This document shows positions 17,364 through 27,298 of a stretch of 64,000 bases of DNA, in pieces. The position numbers were made by a program, and so were the translations under genes. This DNA is from CAVSRC01 sp963732845 (lineage in GTDB: Bacteria > Pseudomonadota > Alphaproteobacteria > Rhizobiales > Kaistiaceae): contig CAVTBE010000020.1 of NCBI GenBank assembly GCA_963732845.1, positions 1-64,000 on the forward strand, read 5' to 3'. Every line of letters begins with the position of its first letter. Position 1 is the first letter of the stretch. Below the pieces are notes generated by a model. That model made no database searches. It was given only the letters and a program-made list of their open reading frames with translations, and was not told the origin of the DNA.

Positions 17364-17825
17364 GTGCAACTGGATGGTTTCGACCGCAAGATCGCCTCGG
17401 CGCTCGCCGAAAACGGCCGCATGACCACGGTGGACCTGGCATCGCGGGTGGGACTGTCGCCGTCGGCCTGCACGCGCCGCCTGCAGGCGCTGGAGGCCAA
17501 CGGCGTGATCGCCGGCTTTCGCGCCATGATCGACGCGGAAGCGGTCGGGCTGGGCATCACGGCCTTCGTCGAGATCACGCTCGACCGGCAGAACGACGAG
17601 GCGCTGCGCGCCTTCGAGCAGGCGCTGACGCAATGCCCGAACGTTCTGTCCTGCCACCTGATGTCGGGGACCAGCGACTATCTCATCCGGGTGGCGGCGC
17701 GCGACCTGCACGACTTCCAGGACCTGCACGCCAAGGTGCTCGGCCACCTGCCCGGCGTGGCGCGGATCGAATCCAAGTTCGCGCTGCGCGAGGTAATCGA
17801 CCGGCCGCTGGTGCCGATCGGGTGA
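17364..17825 (+). CDS. Lrp/AsnC family transcriptional regulator, probable regulator of ald
   Basis: The 153-residue protein has the Lrp two-domain form. An N-terminal HTH (about 1-60: LDGFDRKIASALAENGRM, LASRVGLSPSACTRRLQALE, GVIAGFRA) precedes a C-terminal RAM ligand domain (about 65-150: FVEITLDRQNDEALRAFEQAL, SGTSDYLIRVAARDL). It begins at a GTG and is transcribed away from ald, sharing the 134-base intergenic region. By analogy with AldR/Lrp it would sense alanine and activate ald; that is inference from position. Confidence 0.93.
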   Translation: MQLDGFDRKIASALAENGRMTTVDLASRVGLSPSACTRRLQALEANGVIAGFRAMIDAEAVGLGITAFVEITLDRQNDEALRAFEQALTQCPNVLSCHLMSGTSDYLIRVAARDLHDFQDLHAKVLGHLPGVARIESKFALREVIDRPLVPIG

Positions 17826-17876
17826 CGCGGCGCATCGCGCCGCGTCAGAGACGATGCGCGGAAATAGTCGCCGGCA

Positions 17877-18731
17877 TCACTGGCCGGGCGTCACTTCCAT
17901 GAAGTGCAGCACGGCGTCGGTAAACTGCTTGGGGTCCTGCAGGAAGGCGAAGTGGCTCACATTGGGCAGGATGAGCAGGCCGGCATTGGGGACGTTCGCC
18001 GCCATGAACTCGGTGTTCTCGCGCTTGATCGCCTCGTCGCGGTCGCCATCGACGATCCAGGTCGGCACCGTGATCGCCTTGAGGTCGTCGGCGGTCCAGT
18101 GCGGCTGCGTCGCCCACATCTGGCTGATCTGGTCGACGAAGCTGCCGAACTCGGTCGGCGTCGCGGACAGCTTCTCGTATTCGCCCGAGGTGCGCTCGAT
18201 ATAGGCGTTGAAGACCGCGCTGGCCGAGACATCGGCAACGCCGTCGGTGTCGGAATTGGCGGCGAAGGCGAAGAGCTTCGACAGCCGCTCGGGATGGTGC
18301 ATGGCGATGTCGAGACCGAGGATCGCCCCGTCGCTCCAGCCGACCAGCGCGGCCTTGTCGATCTTCAGATAATCGAGCAGGCCAACCACGTCGGAGGCCA
18401 TCAGATCGTAGCCATAGGGCTCTTGGTTGCGGGTGGAGCGGCCGTGGCCGCGGCTGTCCATAACGATGACCTTGTAGTGCTTGGCGAGTTCCGGAACCTG
18501 GTTGCCCCAGTAGTCGGAATTGCCGAGGCCGCCGTGCAGCATGATCAGCGGGTCGCCCTCGCCGAACACCGCGTACCAGATCTTGACGCCGTTGACCGGC
18601 GCATAGCCGCTTTCGACCGCCGTCGGCAGTGTGGGCGTGGGCGGCAGCGTCATCCACTGTGGCTCGGCATTGGCGGCGCCGCTAAAGGCAAGCCCCATCA
18701 GAAATGCAATGATCAATCCAAATCTGTTCAT
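17877..18731 (-). CDS. Secreted alpha/beta hydrolase
   Basis: From the ATG at 18731, preceded by GGAGGGCGAC, the 284-residue protein opens with a Sec signal (MNRFGLIIAFLMGLAFSGAANA, cut before EPQW). The alpha/beta-hydrolase fold is shown by HGGLGNSDYWGNQ (oxyanion loop), DSRGHGRST, the nucleophile elbow LVGWSDGAILG, the acid in WIVDGDRDEAI and histidine in PNVSHFAFLQDP. The substrate cannot be inferred. A longer reading from 18845 would bury the signal and lack a ribosome site. It is convergent with the Lrp gene and divergent from the FAD oxidoreductase. Confidence 0.88.
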   Translation of the reverse strand: MNRFGLIIAFLMGLAFSGAANAEPQWMTLPPTPTLPTAVESGYAPVNGVKIWYAVFGEGDPLIMLHGGLGNSDYWGNQVPELAKHYKVIVMDSRGHGRSTRNQEPYGYDLMASDVVGLLDYLKIDKAALVGWSDGAILGLDIAMHHPERLSKLFAFAANSDTDGVADVSASAVFNAYIERTSGEYEKLSATPTEFGSFVDQISQMWATQPHWTADDLKAITVPTWIVDGDRDEAIKRENTEFMAANVPNAGLLILPNVSHFAFLQDPKQFTDAVLHFMEVTPGQ

Positions 18732-18877
18732 GTCGCCCTCCTTCACCAAGTCGGCAAGAATAGCATCGGCTCTCGCCGGGGGCATGCAAAGACATTGTCC
18801 AAAACGCGTGCGAAGCGGCATTGTCTGCTGCCATGACGCCGACAATGAGAGACGGGCCTACGCCAGGTGAAACACGC

Positions 18878-20050
18878 ATGAGCCATGACGTCATCATCGT
18901 CGGCGGAGCGGTTCATGGGGCGTCGCTCGCCTATCATCTGGCCGCCGATCCGGGGTTCGGCGGCAGTGTTCTGCTGATCGAGAAGGACCCGAGCTTCGCG
19001 TTCGCGGCAACGGCGCTGTCGGCCGGCTCGATCCGCCAGCAGTTCTCCTCTGCGATCAACATCGCCATCTCGCTCCATGGCATCGACTTCCTGCGCAGCG
19101 TCGGCGAGCGCCTGGAGGTGGACGGCGAGCGGCCCGATAACGGCCTGACCGAAGGCGGCTACCTGTTCCTCGCCACAGCGGATGGCGCGGCGACGCTCAC
19201 GCGCAATCACGCCCTGCAGAGCGAGATGGGCGCCGACATCCTGCATCTCGATTCAACGGCGCTTGCCGCGCGGTTCCCCTATGTCGCAGCCGGCGACATT
19301 TCCGCTGCCACCTGGGGGCGGAGTGGCGAAGGCTGGTTCGACGGCTATGCGCTGATGTAGGCGCTGAGGCGCAAGGCACGCGCGCTCGGCGTCCACACGC
19401 TGACCGGCGAAGTGGCGACGATCGAGCGCGCCGGCGAGACGGCAACCGGCGTGCGCCTGGTGGACGGAACGGCAATCGCGGCTGGCACTGTGGTGCTGGC
19501 GGCGGGCACCGGCACGCCGCACCTTGCCGCACGTGCCGGGGTGGCGCTGCCGGTGGAGGCGCGCAAGCGCATGGTATTCACCTTCGCCTGCCGCGAGACG
19601 CTGCCTGGCTTTCCCCTCCTCATCGACCCCTCCGGCGCCTATGTGCGCCCCGAGGGCGAGATCTATCTGTGCGGCATGGCGCCGCCGGACGACGACGATC
19701 CGCCGGCGACCGATTTCACCGTCGATCCCGCCTTCTTCGAGGAGACGCTGTGGCCGATCATCGCCCAGCGGGTGCCGGCCTTCGAGCGCATCAGGCCGGG
19801 GCGCGCCTGGGCCGGCCACTACGATTTCAACACCTTCGACCAGAACGCCATCGTCGGCACCCTGCCCGGCTTCACCAACCTGCATGTGGCCACCGGCTTT
19901 TCCGGCCACGGCCTGCAACAGGCGCCCGCCGTCGGGCGCGGGCTGGCCGAGCTGATCGTCCACGGCCGCTATCAGAGCCTCGACCTCTCGCCGCTCGCTT
20001 TCGCGCGGATCGCCGAGGGCCGGCCGCTGATCGAGGAGAATGTGGTCTAG
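18878..20050 (+). pseudogene. FAD-dependent oxidoreductase (DAO family) interrupted by an in-frame TAG
   Basis: The D-amino acid oxidase/glycine oxidase-like superfamily oxidises amines or amino acids using FAD. The start HDVIIVGGAVHGASLAYHLA gives the FAD-binding fold; SAGSIRQQFSSAINIAIS and the C-terminal GHYDFNTFDQNAIVG, FSGHGLQQAPAVGRGLAEL are conserved in the family. An amber codon at 19358-19360 interrupts GYALM-ALRRKARALG in the same frame. A CAG glutamine would fit there, so one C-to-T change explains it. Both halves keep perfect coding character. Unlike the other lesions in this window this is a substitution, not an indel. Full length would be 390 residues. The substrate is unknown. 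Confidence 0.8.
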
Positions 20051-20099
20051 AGCCTTTCACGGTCTGGGCGCCGATCTCAACCGAGGTGCCGGCGGCGCC

Positions 20100-20624
20100 T
20101 CAGTCCTCGGGCGGATAGATGGTCACCATGTCGGGCGGCAGCTCCTGATAGGGGCAGTTGCCAAGCTCGTAAACGAAATCGAGCTTCGGCTCGGTGTCGA
20201 GATAGAAGTGGAAATCGGCGAAGAACTGGCCGGTCTGTGTCACCGGGACGCCGCGCGCCTCGTAGTCGGCCACGACACCGGGGAGATCGTCCGTAGCGAT
20301 CTTCTCCTTGATGTGGTGCAGGCCCTCGCCGCGCCGGTCGAGGTACTCCTGGTAGATCATTGGGCCACGCACCGGCTGGATGAGCTCGATCTCGGTGTCG
20401 CCGACATGGGTGATAGCGATGCGGAACTCGAACGGCTCCTCGACCAGCTTTCCGCCGATACGGAGATTCTTGACCGTCTTGTCGGTGAAGCGGAAGACGC
20501 GCCAGGGGCCGATGCGGAGCACGTCGATCCATGCCTGCATCGACTTTTCGAGATCGCGCGTCAGCCAGGCAATCTGCTGGATCTGCCGGTTCTTGTTGAG
20601 GGCACGCAGTTCTTCGTTGGTCAT
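20100..20624 (-). CDS. VOC (glyoxalase/bleomycin resistance/dioxygenase) family protein
   Basis: The 174-residue protein has two beta-alpha-beta-beta-beta modules of the VOC fold. QQIAWLTRDLEKSMQAWIDVL starts the first and GLHHIKEKIATDDLPGVVADYEARG the second. Candidate metal ligands are the histidine in GLHHIK and glutamates in TEIELIQP and near the C-terminus. The pattern resembles methylmalonyl-CoA epimerase-like members, but the pathway is not clear. It lies just past the terminator of the pyrimidine transport operon, so it is probably a separate unit. Confidence 0.85.
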   Translation of the reverse strand: MTNEELRALNKNRQIQQIAWLTRDLEKSMQAWIDVLRIGPWRVFRFTDKTVKNLRIGGKLVEEPFEFRIAITHVGDTEIELIQPVRGPMIYQEYLDRRGEGLHHIKEKIATDDLPGVVADYEARGVPVTQTGQFFADFHFYLDTEPKLDFVYELGNCPYQELPPDMVTIYPPED

Positions 20625-20694
20625 GGGTCGTTTCCGCCAGATGCCGGTGTTATCCGCGGATTGTAACCGACGCGTTGCCGATATCGAAGACGCT

Positions 20695-20725
20695 GAAAAA
20701 GAAGCGGGCGCCCGCAGGCGCCCGC
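20695..20725 (-). terminator. Rho-independent terminator of the pyrimidine-catabolic operon
   Basis: On the minus strand 9-bp arms (GCGGGCGCC at 20717-20725 read in reverse complement, and 20704-20712) enclose a 4-base loop. TTCTTTTTC follows. It sits about 30-55 bases after the stop of the ABC substrate-binding protein gene and closes the ~11.5-kb operon that starts at 32315. Confidence 0.75.
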
Positions 20726-20752
20726 CGATTTCCGCGTATGTGCGGGGTCAGA

Positions 20753-21733
20753 TCACATCTTGCCGAGGCCGGCGGCGTCGGTGATCTCGTGGGTCCAGGC
20801 GCCTTCCGGCTTGTTGGCGATGATCTTCTGGTCGAGCAGCGCCTGCTCGGTGCGCTGATAGGCAGCCTCGTTGAGCACGCCGTTGCCGCCGGCGGTCAAC
20901 TTGGCGACCTCGCCCATCATGTACTTCTGATGGTCGATGTCCTGGCCGCCATTGTCGACGACGATCTGCGCCGACTCGTCCGGATGCGCCAGGGCGTAGT
21001 CCCAGCCCTTCATCGAGGCCCTCACGAAGCGGACCATCTTGTCCTTGAAGGCCGGGTCCTTGAGGTTGTCCTGAAGCACGTAGAGTCCGTCTTCGAGCAG
21101 GTCGACGCCCATGTCCGAGTAGTTGAAGACGGTAAGGTCTTCCGGCTTGAAGCCGGCGTCGAGCACCTGACCGTATTCGTTGTAGGTCATGACCGAGATG
21201 CAGTCGGCCTGCTTCTGGATGAGCGGCTGCACGTCGAAGCTCTGCTTGAGCACGGTGACGCCGTCGGGGCCGCCTTCGGTGGACAGGCCGAGCTTGTGCA
21301 TCCAGGCATAGAACGGATATTCGTTGCCGAAGAACCAGACGCCCAGCGTCTTGCCCTTGAAGTCCTCGGGCGTCTTGATGCCGGTATATTTCGGGCAGAC
21401 GAGTTCCATGCCCGCCTTGGCAAAGGGCTGGGCGATGTTGATCAGCATGGTGCCCTTGTCGCGGGCGGCGAGCGCACCACCCATCCAGTCGACGATGACA
21501 TCGGCGCCACCGCCGGCAATCACCGACTCCGGCGCGATGTCCGGGCCGCCCGGCTTGATGGTGACGTCGAGACCTTCATCGGCGTAGAAGCCCTTGTCCT
21601 TGGCGACGTAGTAGCCGCCGAACTGGGCCTGGGTGACCCACTTCAACTGCAGTGTCACCGAATCGGCGGCGAACGCCGGCCCGGTCGCCAGCGCGACCGC
21701 AGCGGCGAATGCTCCCAATAGCAACTTCCTCAT
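20753..21733 (-). CDS. ABC transporter substrate-binding protein (NMT1/THI5-like)
   Basis: The 326-residue protein is a periplasmic binding protein of the NMT1/THI5 (SsuA/ThiY) type. It has a Sec signal (MRKLLLGAFAAAVALATGPAFA) cut before ADSVTLQL, then KWVTQAQFGGYYVAKDKGFY and GLDVTIKPGGPDIAPE, which are typical of this family. The ATG at 21733 has a GGAGAGG ribosome site. Family members bind pyrimidine-like, sulfonate or riboflavin-like ligands. The placement with dihydropyrimidinase and ureidopropionase genes makes a pyrimidine or its catabolite the best guess. It is the last gene before the terminator. Confidence 0.9.
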   Translation of the reverse strand: MRKLLLGAFAAAVALATGPAFAADSVTLQLKWVTQAQFGGYYVAKDKGFYADEGLDVTIKPGGPDIAPESVIAGGGADVIVDWMGGALAARDKGTMLINIAQPFAKAGMELVCPKYTGIKTPEDFKGKTLGVWFFGNEYPFYAWMHKLGLSTEGGPDGVTVLKQSFDVQPLIQKQADCISVMTYNEYGQVLDAGFKPEDLTVFNYSDMGVDLLEDGLYVLQDNLKDPAFKDKMVRFVRASMKGWDYALAHPDESAQIVVDNGGQDIDHQKYMMGEVAKLTAGGNGVLNEAAYQRTEQALLDQKIIANKPEGAWTHEITDAAGLGKM

Positions 21734-21749
21734 GTACAGCCCTCTCCGT

Positions 21750-22928
21750 TCAGGGTTGACGAAACGATGGATGCCAGAACGTTGCGGCACGCTCGATGAG
21801 CGAGACGATGCCGTAGAACGCGGAGCCGGCCGCTGCGGCAACCGCTATTTCCGCCCACACCATGTCGGTATTCATGCGCCCGACTTCGGTGGAGATGCGG
21901 AAACCCATTCCGACGATCGGCGTACCGAAGAACTCGGCCACGATGGCGCCGATCATCGCAAGAGTGGAATTGATCTTCAGGGCATTGAAGACGAAGGGAA
22001 GCGCCACCGGCAGACGCAGCATGCTGAACTGCTGCCGGGAGTCGGCGGCGTAGGTGTGCATCAGGTCGCGCTGGGTCGGCTCGGCGGCTTCGAGACCGGC
22101 GAGCGTGTTGATGAGCATGGGGAAGAAGGTCATGGCGACGACCACGGCGGCCTTGGACTGCCAGTCGAAGCCGAACCACATGACCATGATCGGGGCGACG
22201 CCGATGATCGGCAGCGCCGAGACGAGATTGCCGATGGGCAGCAGGCCGCGGCCGAGGAAGGGCACGCGGTCGGCGATGACGGCGACGGCGAAGCCCGACA
22301 GGCAGCCGATGGCGTAGCCGGCGAGCACCGACTTGAGGAAGGTCTGGCGGAAATCGACCCACAGCGTCGGCACCGACGTCGCCAGCTTCACCCACACCGC
22401 GCTCGGCGGCGGCAGGATGACGAAGGGCACGGCAAGGCCGCGCACTACCACCTCCCACAGGAAGATGATGGTGGCGCCGAAGACCACGGGAATGAAGATC
22501 TTGAGCAGCACGCCACCGAAGGGACGCTCGGGCTCGGTGATGCTCAGCCGCTTGACGGCGATCCAGGCGAGCATCCAGGCGATGAGAACCAGCGCCCAGA
22601 AGCCGCCGGACGCGGCGAGCCTGGTGAGCGGGCCGAGGTCGCTCTTGGCCAGCGCGGCAACCTCGCCGAGAGCCGTGACCGCCAGACCGGCGGCCACGAG
22701 GCCACCGGCGAACATGACGAGATTGCCGACCGACGTCGTCCGGCGCACGAGGCCGGCGAGAACCGCGACCACGACCATGATCGCGGCGAGGATGCCGTTG
22801 GAGCCTTCGGCCAGCAGATAGTCCGGATTGCCGCCGGCGGTCACCAACGGAAAGGCGAGCGCCGCCACCAGGGCGATCAGCGCGATCCAGCCCTGCCAGT
22901 TGACGCCCGGGTTGACGGTCGGGTTCAC
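21750..22928 (-). CDS. ABC transporter permease (second subunit of pyrimidine-type importer)
   Basis: This 392-residue BPD_transp_1 permease has an unusual ~160-residue N-terminal hydrophobic region (helices in QGWIALIALVAALAFPLV, GILAAIMVVVAVLAGLV, NLVMFAGGLVAAGLAV, FWALVLIAWMLAWIAV). The standard SsuC-like core follows from about 165, with the EAA loop at MHTYAADSRQQFSMLRLPVALP. So it has about four extra helices. The GTG at 22928 overlaps the stop of the upstream permease (GTGA). It would form a heterodimer with that subunit, which is less common than the homodimer of this family. Confidence 0.88.
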   Translation of the reverse strand: MNPTVNPGVNWQGWIALIALVAALAFPLVTAGGNPDYLLAEGSNGILAAIMVVVAVLAGLVRRTTSVGNLVMFAGGLVAAGLAVTALGEVAALAKSDLGPLTRLAASGGFWALVLIAWMLAWIAVKRLSITEPERPFGGVLLKIFIPVVFGATIIFLWEVVVRGLAVPFVILPPPSAVWVKLATSVPTLWVDFRQTFLKSVLAGYAIGCLSGFAVAVIADRVPFLGRGLLPIGNLVSALPIIGVAPIMVMWFGFDWQSKAAVVVAMTFFPMLINTLAGLEAAEPTQRDLMHTYAADSRQQFSMLRLPVALPFVFNALKINSTLAMIGAIVAEFFGTPIVGMGFRISTEVGRMNTDMVWAEIAVAAAAGSAFYGIVSLIERAATFWHPSFRQP

Positions 22929-23884
22929 CGGCGGCCCCCTGCCGCGCGCCACATCACCAGACGCTCGGCGATGCCGACCGCGGTGACCAGCAGCGCGGCG
23001 AGCATGGAGCCGACGACCAGCGCCGACCACATCTGGATCGACTGGCTGTAATAGGAGCCGACCAGCAGCTTGGCGCCGATGCCGGCGACCGCCCCGGTGG
23101 GCAGCTCGGCGACGATGGCGCCGACCAGCGCCGCGGCAACGGCGATCTTCATCGACACGAACAGGAAGGGCAGCGACGAGGGCCAGCGCAGCTTCCAGAA
23201 CACCTGCCAGCGGCTGGCGCTGTAGGTGCGCATCAGATCGAGATGGAAGGGGTCAGGCGAGCGCAGGCCCTTCACCATGCCGACGGTGACGGGGAAGAAG
23301 GACAGATAGGTGGAGATCAGCGCCTTGGCGATGAAGCGGCTGAAATCGGTGGGCAGGTGCATCTGCCCGGTGAGCAGGTTGAAGGCGACCACGACCAGGA
23401 TCGGCGCCAGCGCCAGGATGGGGATGGTCTGCGAGGAGATCACCCAGGGCATCAGGCTGCGGTCGAGGCTCCTGACGTGGACGATGCCGACGGCGAGCAG
23501 GATGCCGAGCAGCGTGCCGGAGACGAAGCCGGCCAGCGTCGAGGCGAGCGTCACCCAGGCATGATAGAGGAGGCTCGCCGGCGTCAGCGGATTGGCGAGC
23601 ACGACGGACCTGTAGGTATCGACGGCGACCTGGTGCGGCGCCGGCAGGGTCGGCTTCTTCTGACTGAAGGTCTCGACGACGAATTCCACCGGCGAGGGCG
23701 TGACCCCGGCGCGCTCGTCGAGGTCGCGCTGGAAGGGCGCATTGAGCAGGAAGGCGCCGAGATACCAGATGAAGACGATGGCCAGCACCACCATGGCGAC
23801 GGCGACGAAGCGGCCGGCGAAGAAGCGCGCGAGGACGCCGCGCCGCGCCGGCATCCGGGTCACGGCACCGCTGGCCACGCTCAT
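22925..23884 (-). CDS. ABC transporter permease (first subunit of pyrimidine-type importer)
   Basis: From MSVASGAV at 23884 the 319-residue protein has an N-terminal helix (about 24-47: FVAVAMVVLAIVFIWYLGAFLL), a periplasmic stretch and the BPD_transp_1 core. The EAA-type loop is MRTYSASRWQVFWKLRWPSSLP. It resembles the ThiX/SsuC class. It sits between the ATPase and the second permease and shares the same short-overlap coupling. The upstream ATG at 23902 is an alternative start. Joint substrate: see the binding protein; predicted from context only. Confidence 0.88.
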   Translation of the reverse strand: MSVASGAVTRMPARRGVLARFFAGRFVAVAMVVLAIVFIWYLGAFLLNAPFQRDLDERAGVTPSPVEFVVETFSQKKPTLPAPHQVAVDTYRSVVLANPLTPASLLYHAWVTLASTLAGFVSGTLLGILLAVGIVHVRSLDRSLMPWVISSQTIPILALAPILVVVAFNLLTGQMHLPTDFSRFIAKALISTYLSFFPVTVGMVKGLRSPDPFHLDLMRTYSASRWQVFWKLRWPSSLPFLFVSMKIAVAAALVGAIVAELPTGAVAGIGAKLLVGSYYSQSIQMWSALVVGSMLAALLVTAVGIAERLVMWRAAGGRR

Positions 23885-23965
23885 GCGCCGCCCCCGAGGC
23901 AACAGTAGTCACGGCCATGTGGGTGAGGGGTGAAGGCACGGCCTTGCCAGGCCCCCTCTCCCTGT

Positions 23966-23988
23966 CCCTCTCCCGCAAGGGGAGAGGG
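23966..23988. repeat. Intergenic palindrome (ccctctccc / gggagaggg)
   Basis: A 9-bp perfect inverted repeat with a 5-base loop lies in the 126-base gap between the ABC permease and ATPase genes, preceded by another ccctctcc run. There is no T tract, so it is not a standard terminator. Such C/G palindromes are frequent intergenic elements in Hyphomicrobiales. It might affect mRNA stability between two genes of one operon. Confidence 0.5.
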
Positions 23989-24010
23989 GACGAATACGGC
24001 AAGTGCCGCT

Positions 24011-25312
<1,302 letters not shown>

Positions 25313-25323
25313 GGTCCTCGCTC

Positions 25324-26778
25324 TCACACGCCTGCCGGCATGTTCTTGGCCGAACGTTCCACCGGCTGCGGCGTGGTCAATGCCTTCCACGACGACAGCG
25401 CCGTGTTGACCGGGGCATTGGGCGCGCGCTCGACGAAACGGCCGTGGCCGTCCTCGACATCGAGCTTGCCGTCGGCGAAGACGACGTCGCCGCGCGACAG
25501 GGTGAAGCGCGGCAGGCCGGTCACCTCGAAGCCCTCGAAGACGTTGTAGTCGATCGCCGAAGCCTGGGTCGCGGCGGTGATGGTCTTCGACTTCTCCGGG
25601 TCCCACACGACGAGATCGGCGTCGGCACCGACGACGATGGCGCCCTTGCGCGGATAGACGTTGAGGATCTTGGCGCTGTTCGACGAGGTGACGGCGACGA
25701 ACTCGTTCATGGTCAGCCGGCCGGTCCTGACGCCGCGGGTCCACAGGATCGGCATGCGATCCTCGAGACCGCCGGTGCCGTTGGGAATCTTGGTGAAGTC
25801 GCCCAGCCCCATGCGCTTCTGCTCGGTGGTGAAGGCGCAATGGTCGGTGGCGACCACCTGCAGCGAACCGGCGGAGAGGCCGGCCCACAGCGAATCCTGG
25901 TTCTTCTTGTTGCGGAAGGGCGGCGACATGACGCGACGGGCGGCATAGTCCCAGTCCTGGTTGAAGTATTCGCTCTCGTCGAGCGTCAGATGCTGGATGA
26001 GCGGCTCGCCATAAACGCGGCGGCCGAGCATGCGCGCCCGGCGGATGGCCTCGTGGGCGTCCTCGCTCGACACATGCACGACGTAGAGCGGCACGCCGGC
26101 GGCATCGGCGATCATGATGGCGCGGTTGGTCGCCTCGCCCTCCACTTCGGGCGGGCGCGAATAGGCGTGGCCCTCCGGCCCGGTGGTGCCGGCGCTCATG
26201 TACTTCTGCTGCAGACGGGCGACGACGTCGCCGTTCTCGGCATGGACCAGCGGCAGGGCACCGAGCTCGGCGCAGCGCAGGAACGACTGGTACATCTCGT
26301 CGTCGTTCACCATCAGCGAGCCCTTGTAGGCCATGAAGTGCTTGAAGGTGTTGACGCCGCTCTTGACCACCTCCTCCATCTCCTTCCACACCTGCTCGCC
26401 CCACCAGGTGATGGCCATGTGGAAGGAATAGTCGCTGGCCGCCTTGCCCGCCTTCTGGTTCCAGGTGGCGAGCGCATCGAGCAGCGACTCGTTGGGATTG
26501 GGCAGGACGAAATCGACCACCATGGTGGTGCCGCCGGTCAAGGCGGCGCGGGTGCCGGACGAGAAATCCTCGTAGGCGGTGGTGCCCATGAAGGGCATTT
26601 CGAGATGGGTGTGCGGATCGATGCCGCCGGGCATGACATAGCAGCCGCTGGCGTCGAGCACGGTGTCGCCCTTCAGGTCCTTGCCGATGGCGGTGATCAC
26701 ACCCTTGTCGATCAGGACATCGGACGCATAGGTCATGTCGGCGGTGACGATGGTGCCGCCCTTGATCACGGTCGTCAT
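25324..26778 (-). CDS. hydA: Dihydropyrimidinase (hydantoinase)
   Basis: This enzyme opens the ring of 5,6-dihydrouracil or dihydrothymine to N-carbamoyl-beta-alanine or N-carbamoyl-beta-aminoisobutyrate. The 484-residue protein has the amidohydrolase metal site: H56/H58 in GGIDPHTHLEMPF, carboxylated lysine K152 in KHFMAYKG, VHAENGDVV and DHCAFTTEQK. Length and motifs match D-hydantoinase/dihydropyrimidinase. It lies between the NTF2-like gene and the ABC ATPase in the pyrimidine operon, so the physiological role is pyrimidine breakdown (step 2 after PreTA). Confidence 0.95.
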   Translation of the reverse strand: MTTVIKGGTIVTADMTYASDVLIDKGVITAIGKDLKGDTVLDASGCYVMPGGIDPHTHLEMPFMGTTAYEDFSSGTRAALTGGTTMVVDFVLPNPNESLLDALATWNQKAGKAASDYSFHMAITWWGEQVWKEMEEVVKSGVNTFKHFMAYKGSLMVNDDEMYQSFLRCAELGALPLVHAENGDVVARLQQKYMSAGTTGPEGHAYSRPPEVEGEATNRAIMIADAAGVPLYVVHVSSEDAHEAIRRARMLGRRVYGEPLIQHLTLDESEYFNQDWDYAARRVMSPPFRNKKNQDSLWAGLSAGSLQVVATDHCAFTTEQKRMGLGDFTKIPNGTGGLEDRMPILWTRGVRTGRLTMNEFVAVTSSNSAKILNVYPRKGAIVVGADADLVVWDPEKSKTITAATQASAIDYNVFEGFEVTGLPRFTLSRGDVVFADGKLDVEDGHGRFVERAPNAPVNTALSSWKALTTPQPVERSAKNMPAGV

Positions 26779-26818
26779 TGGCTACTCCTCATGCCTGATG
26801 AGCGGGCGCAAAAGCCGC

Positions 26819-27298
26819 TCATTGTCCCTCACCACCCGGGCCGCCTTCGCCCTCGCCACCTTCATCGCCATCCATGTCGTCGTCGTCATCATCATGCATG
26901 TGGTCGACCTCGCCCTGGGCGAGGCCGATGACGGTGAGGCGCCGGATGAAGGGGCCTTCGAACTCGAAGATGTGCTCGACCCGCCGGTTCTGCAGAACCT
27001 CGCCGTCGAGCGCGCGGATCAGCTGGTCGACGAGCACATGAGCGCTGCCGTCCGCCGCGATGTTGATGCGCATCGGCTCGACCGTCGGGTCGATCTCCTG
27101 CCACTGCTTCTGGCAGAAGGCGGGCACCTCGTCGCGGCCGTGGATCTCGCCACCGGTCAGGATGTCGGGCAATTCGACACCGGGCGCCAGGTGTTCGAGG
27201 AACATGTCGAGGTCACGCGTGTTGAAGGCGTGATAGAACTCCTCGATCATCGCCGTGCGCTCGTCGGCCGAGAAATTGGCGTTGTCGGGCGTGGTCAC
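26819..27298 (-). CDS. NTF2/SnoaL-like protein with Asp/Gly-rich tail
   Basis: The 159-residue protein has a SnoaL/NTF2-like cone fold over about residues 10-130 (ERTAMIEEFYHAFNTRDLDMF, HGRDEVPAFCQKQW, VEHIFEFEGPFIRRLTVIG). It ends in a low-complexity tail, MHDDDDDDMDGDEGGEGEGG. The GTG at 27298 overlaps the stop of the upstream Zn-hydrolase (GTGA), so it is translationally coupled to the carbamoyl hydrolase. NTF2-like proteins can be enzymes (isomerase, hydratase) or accessory subunits; nothing shows which. The acidic tail could bind metal, perhaps feeding the metal hydrolases beside it (speculative). Confidence 0.8.
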   Translation of the reverse strand: MTTPDNANFSADERTAMIEEFYHAFNTRDLDMFLEHLAPGVELPDILTGGEIHGRDEVPAFCQKQWQEIDPTVEPMRINIAADGSAHVLVDQLIRALDGEVLQNRRVEHIFEFEGPFIRRLTVIGLAQGEVDHMHDDDDDDMDGDEGGEGEGGPGGEGQ

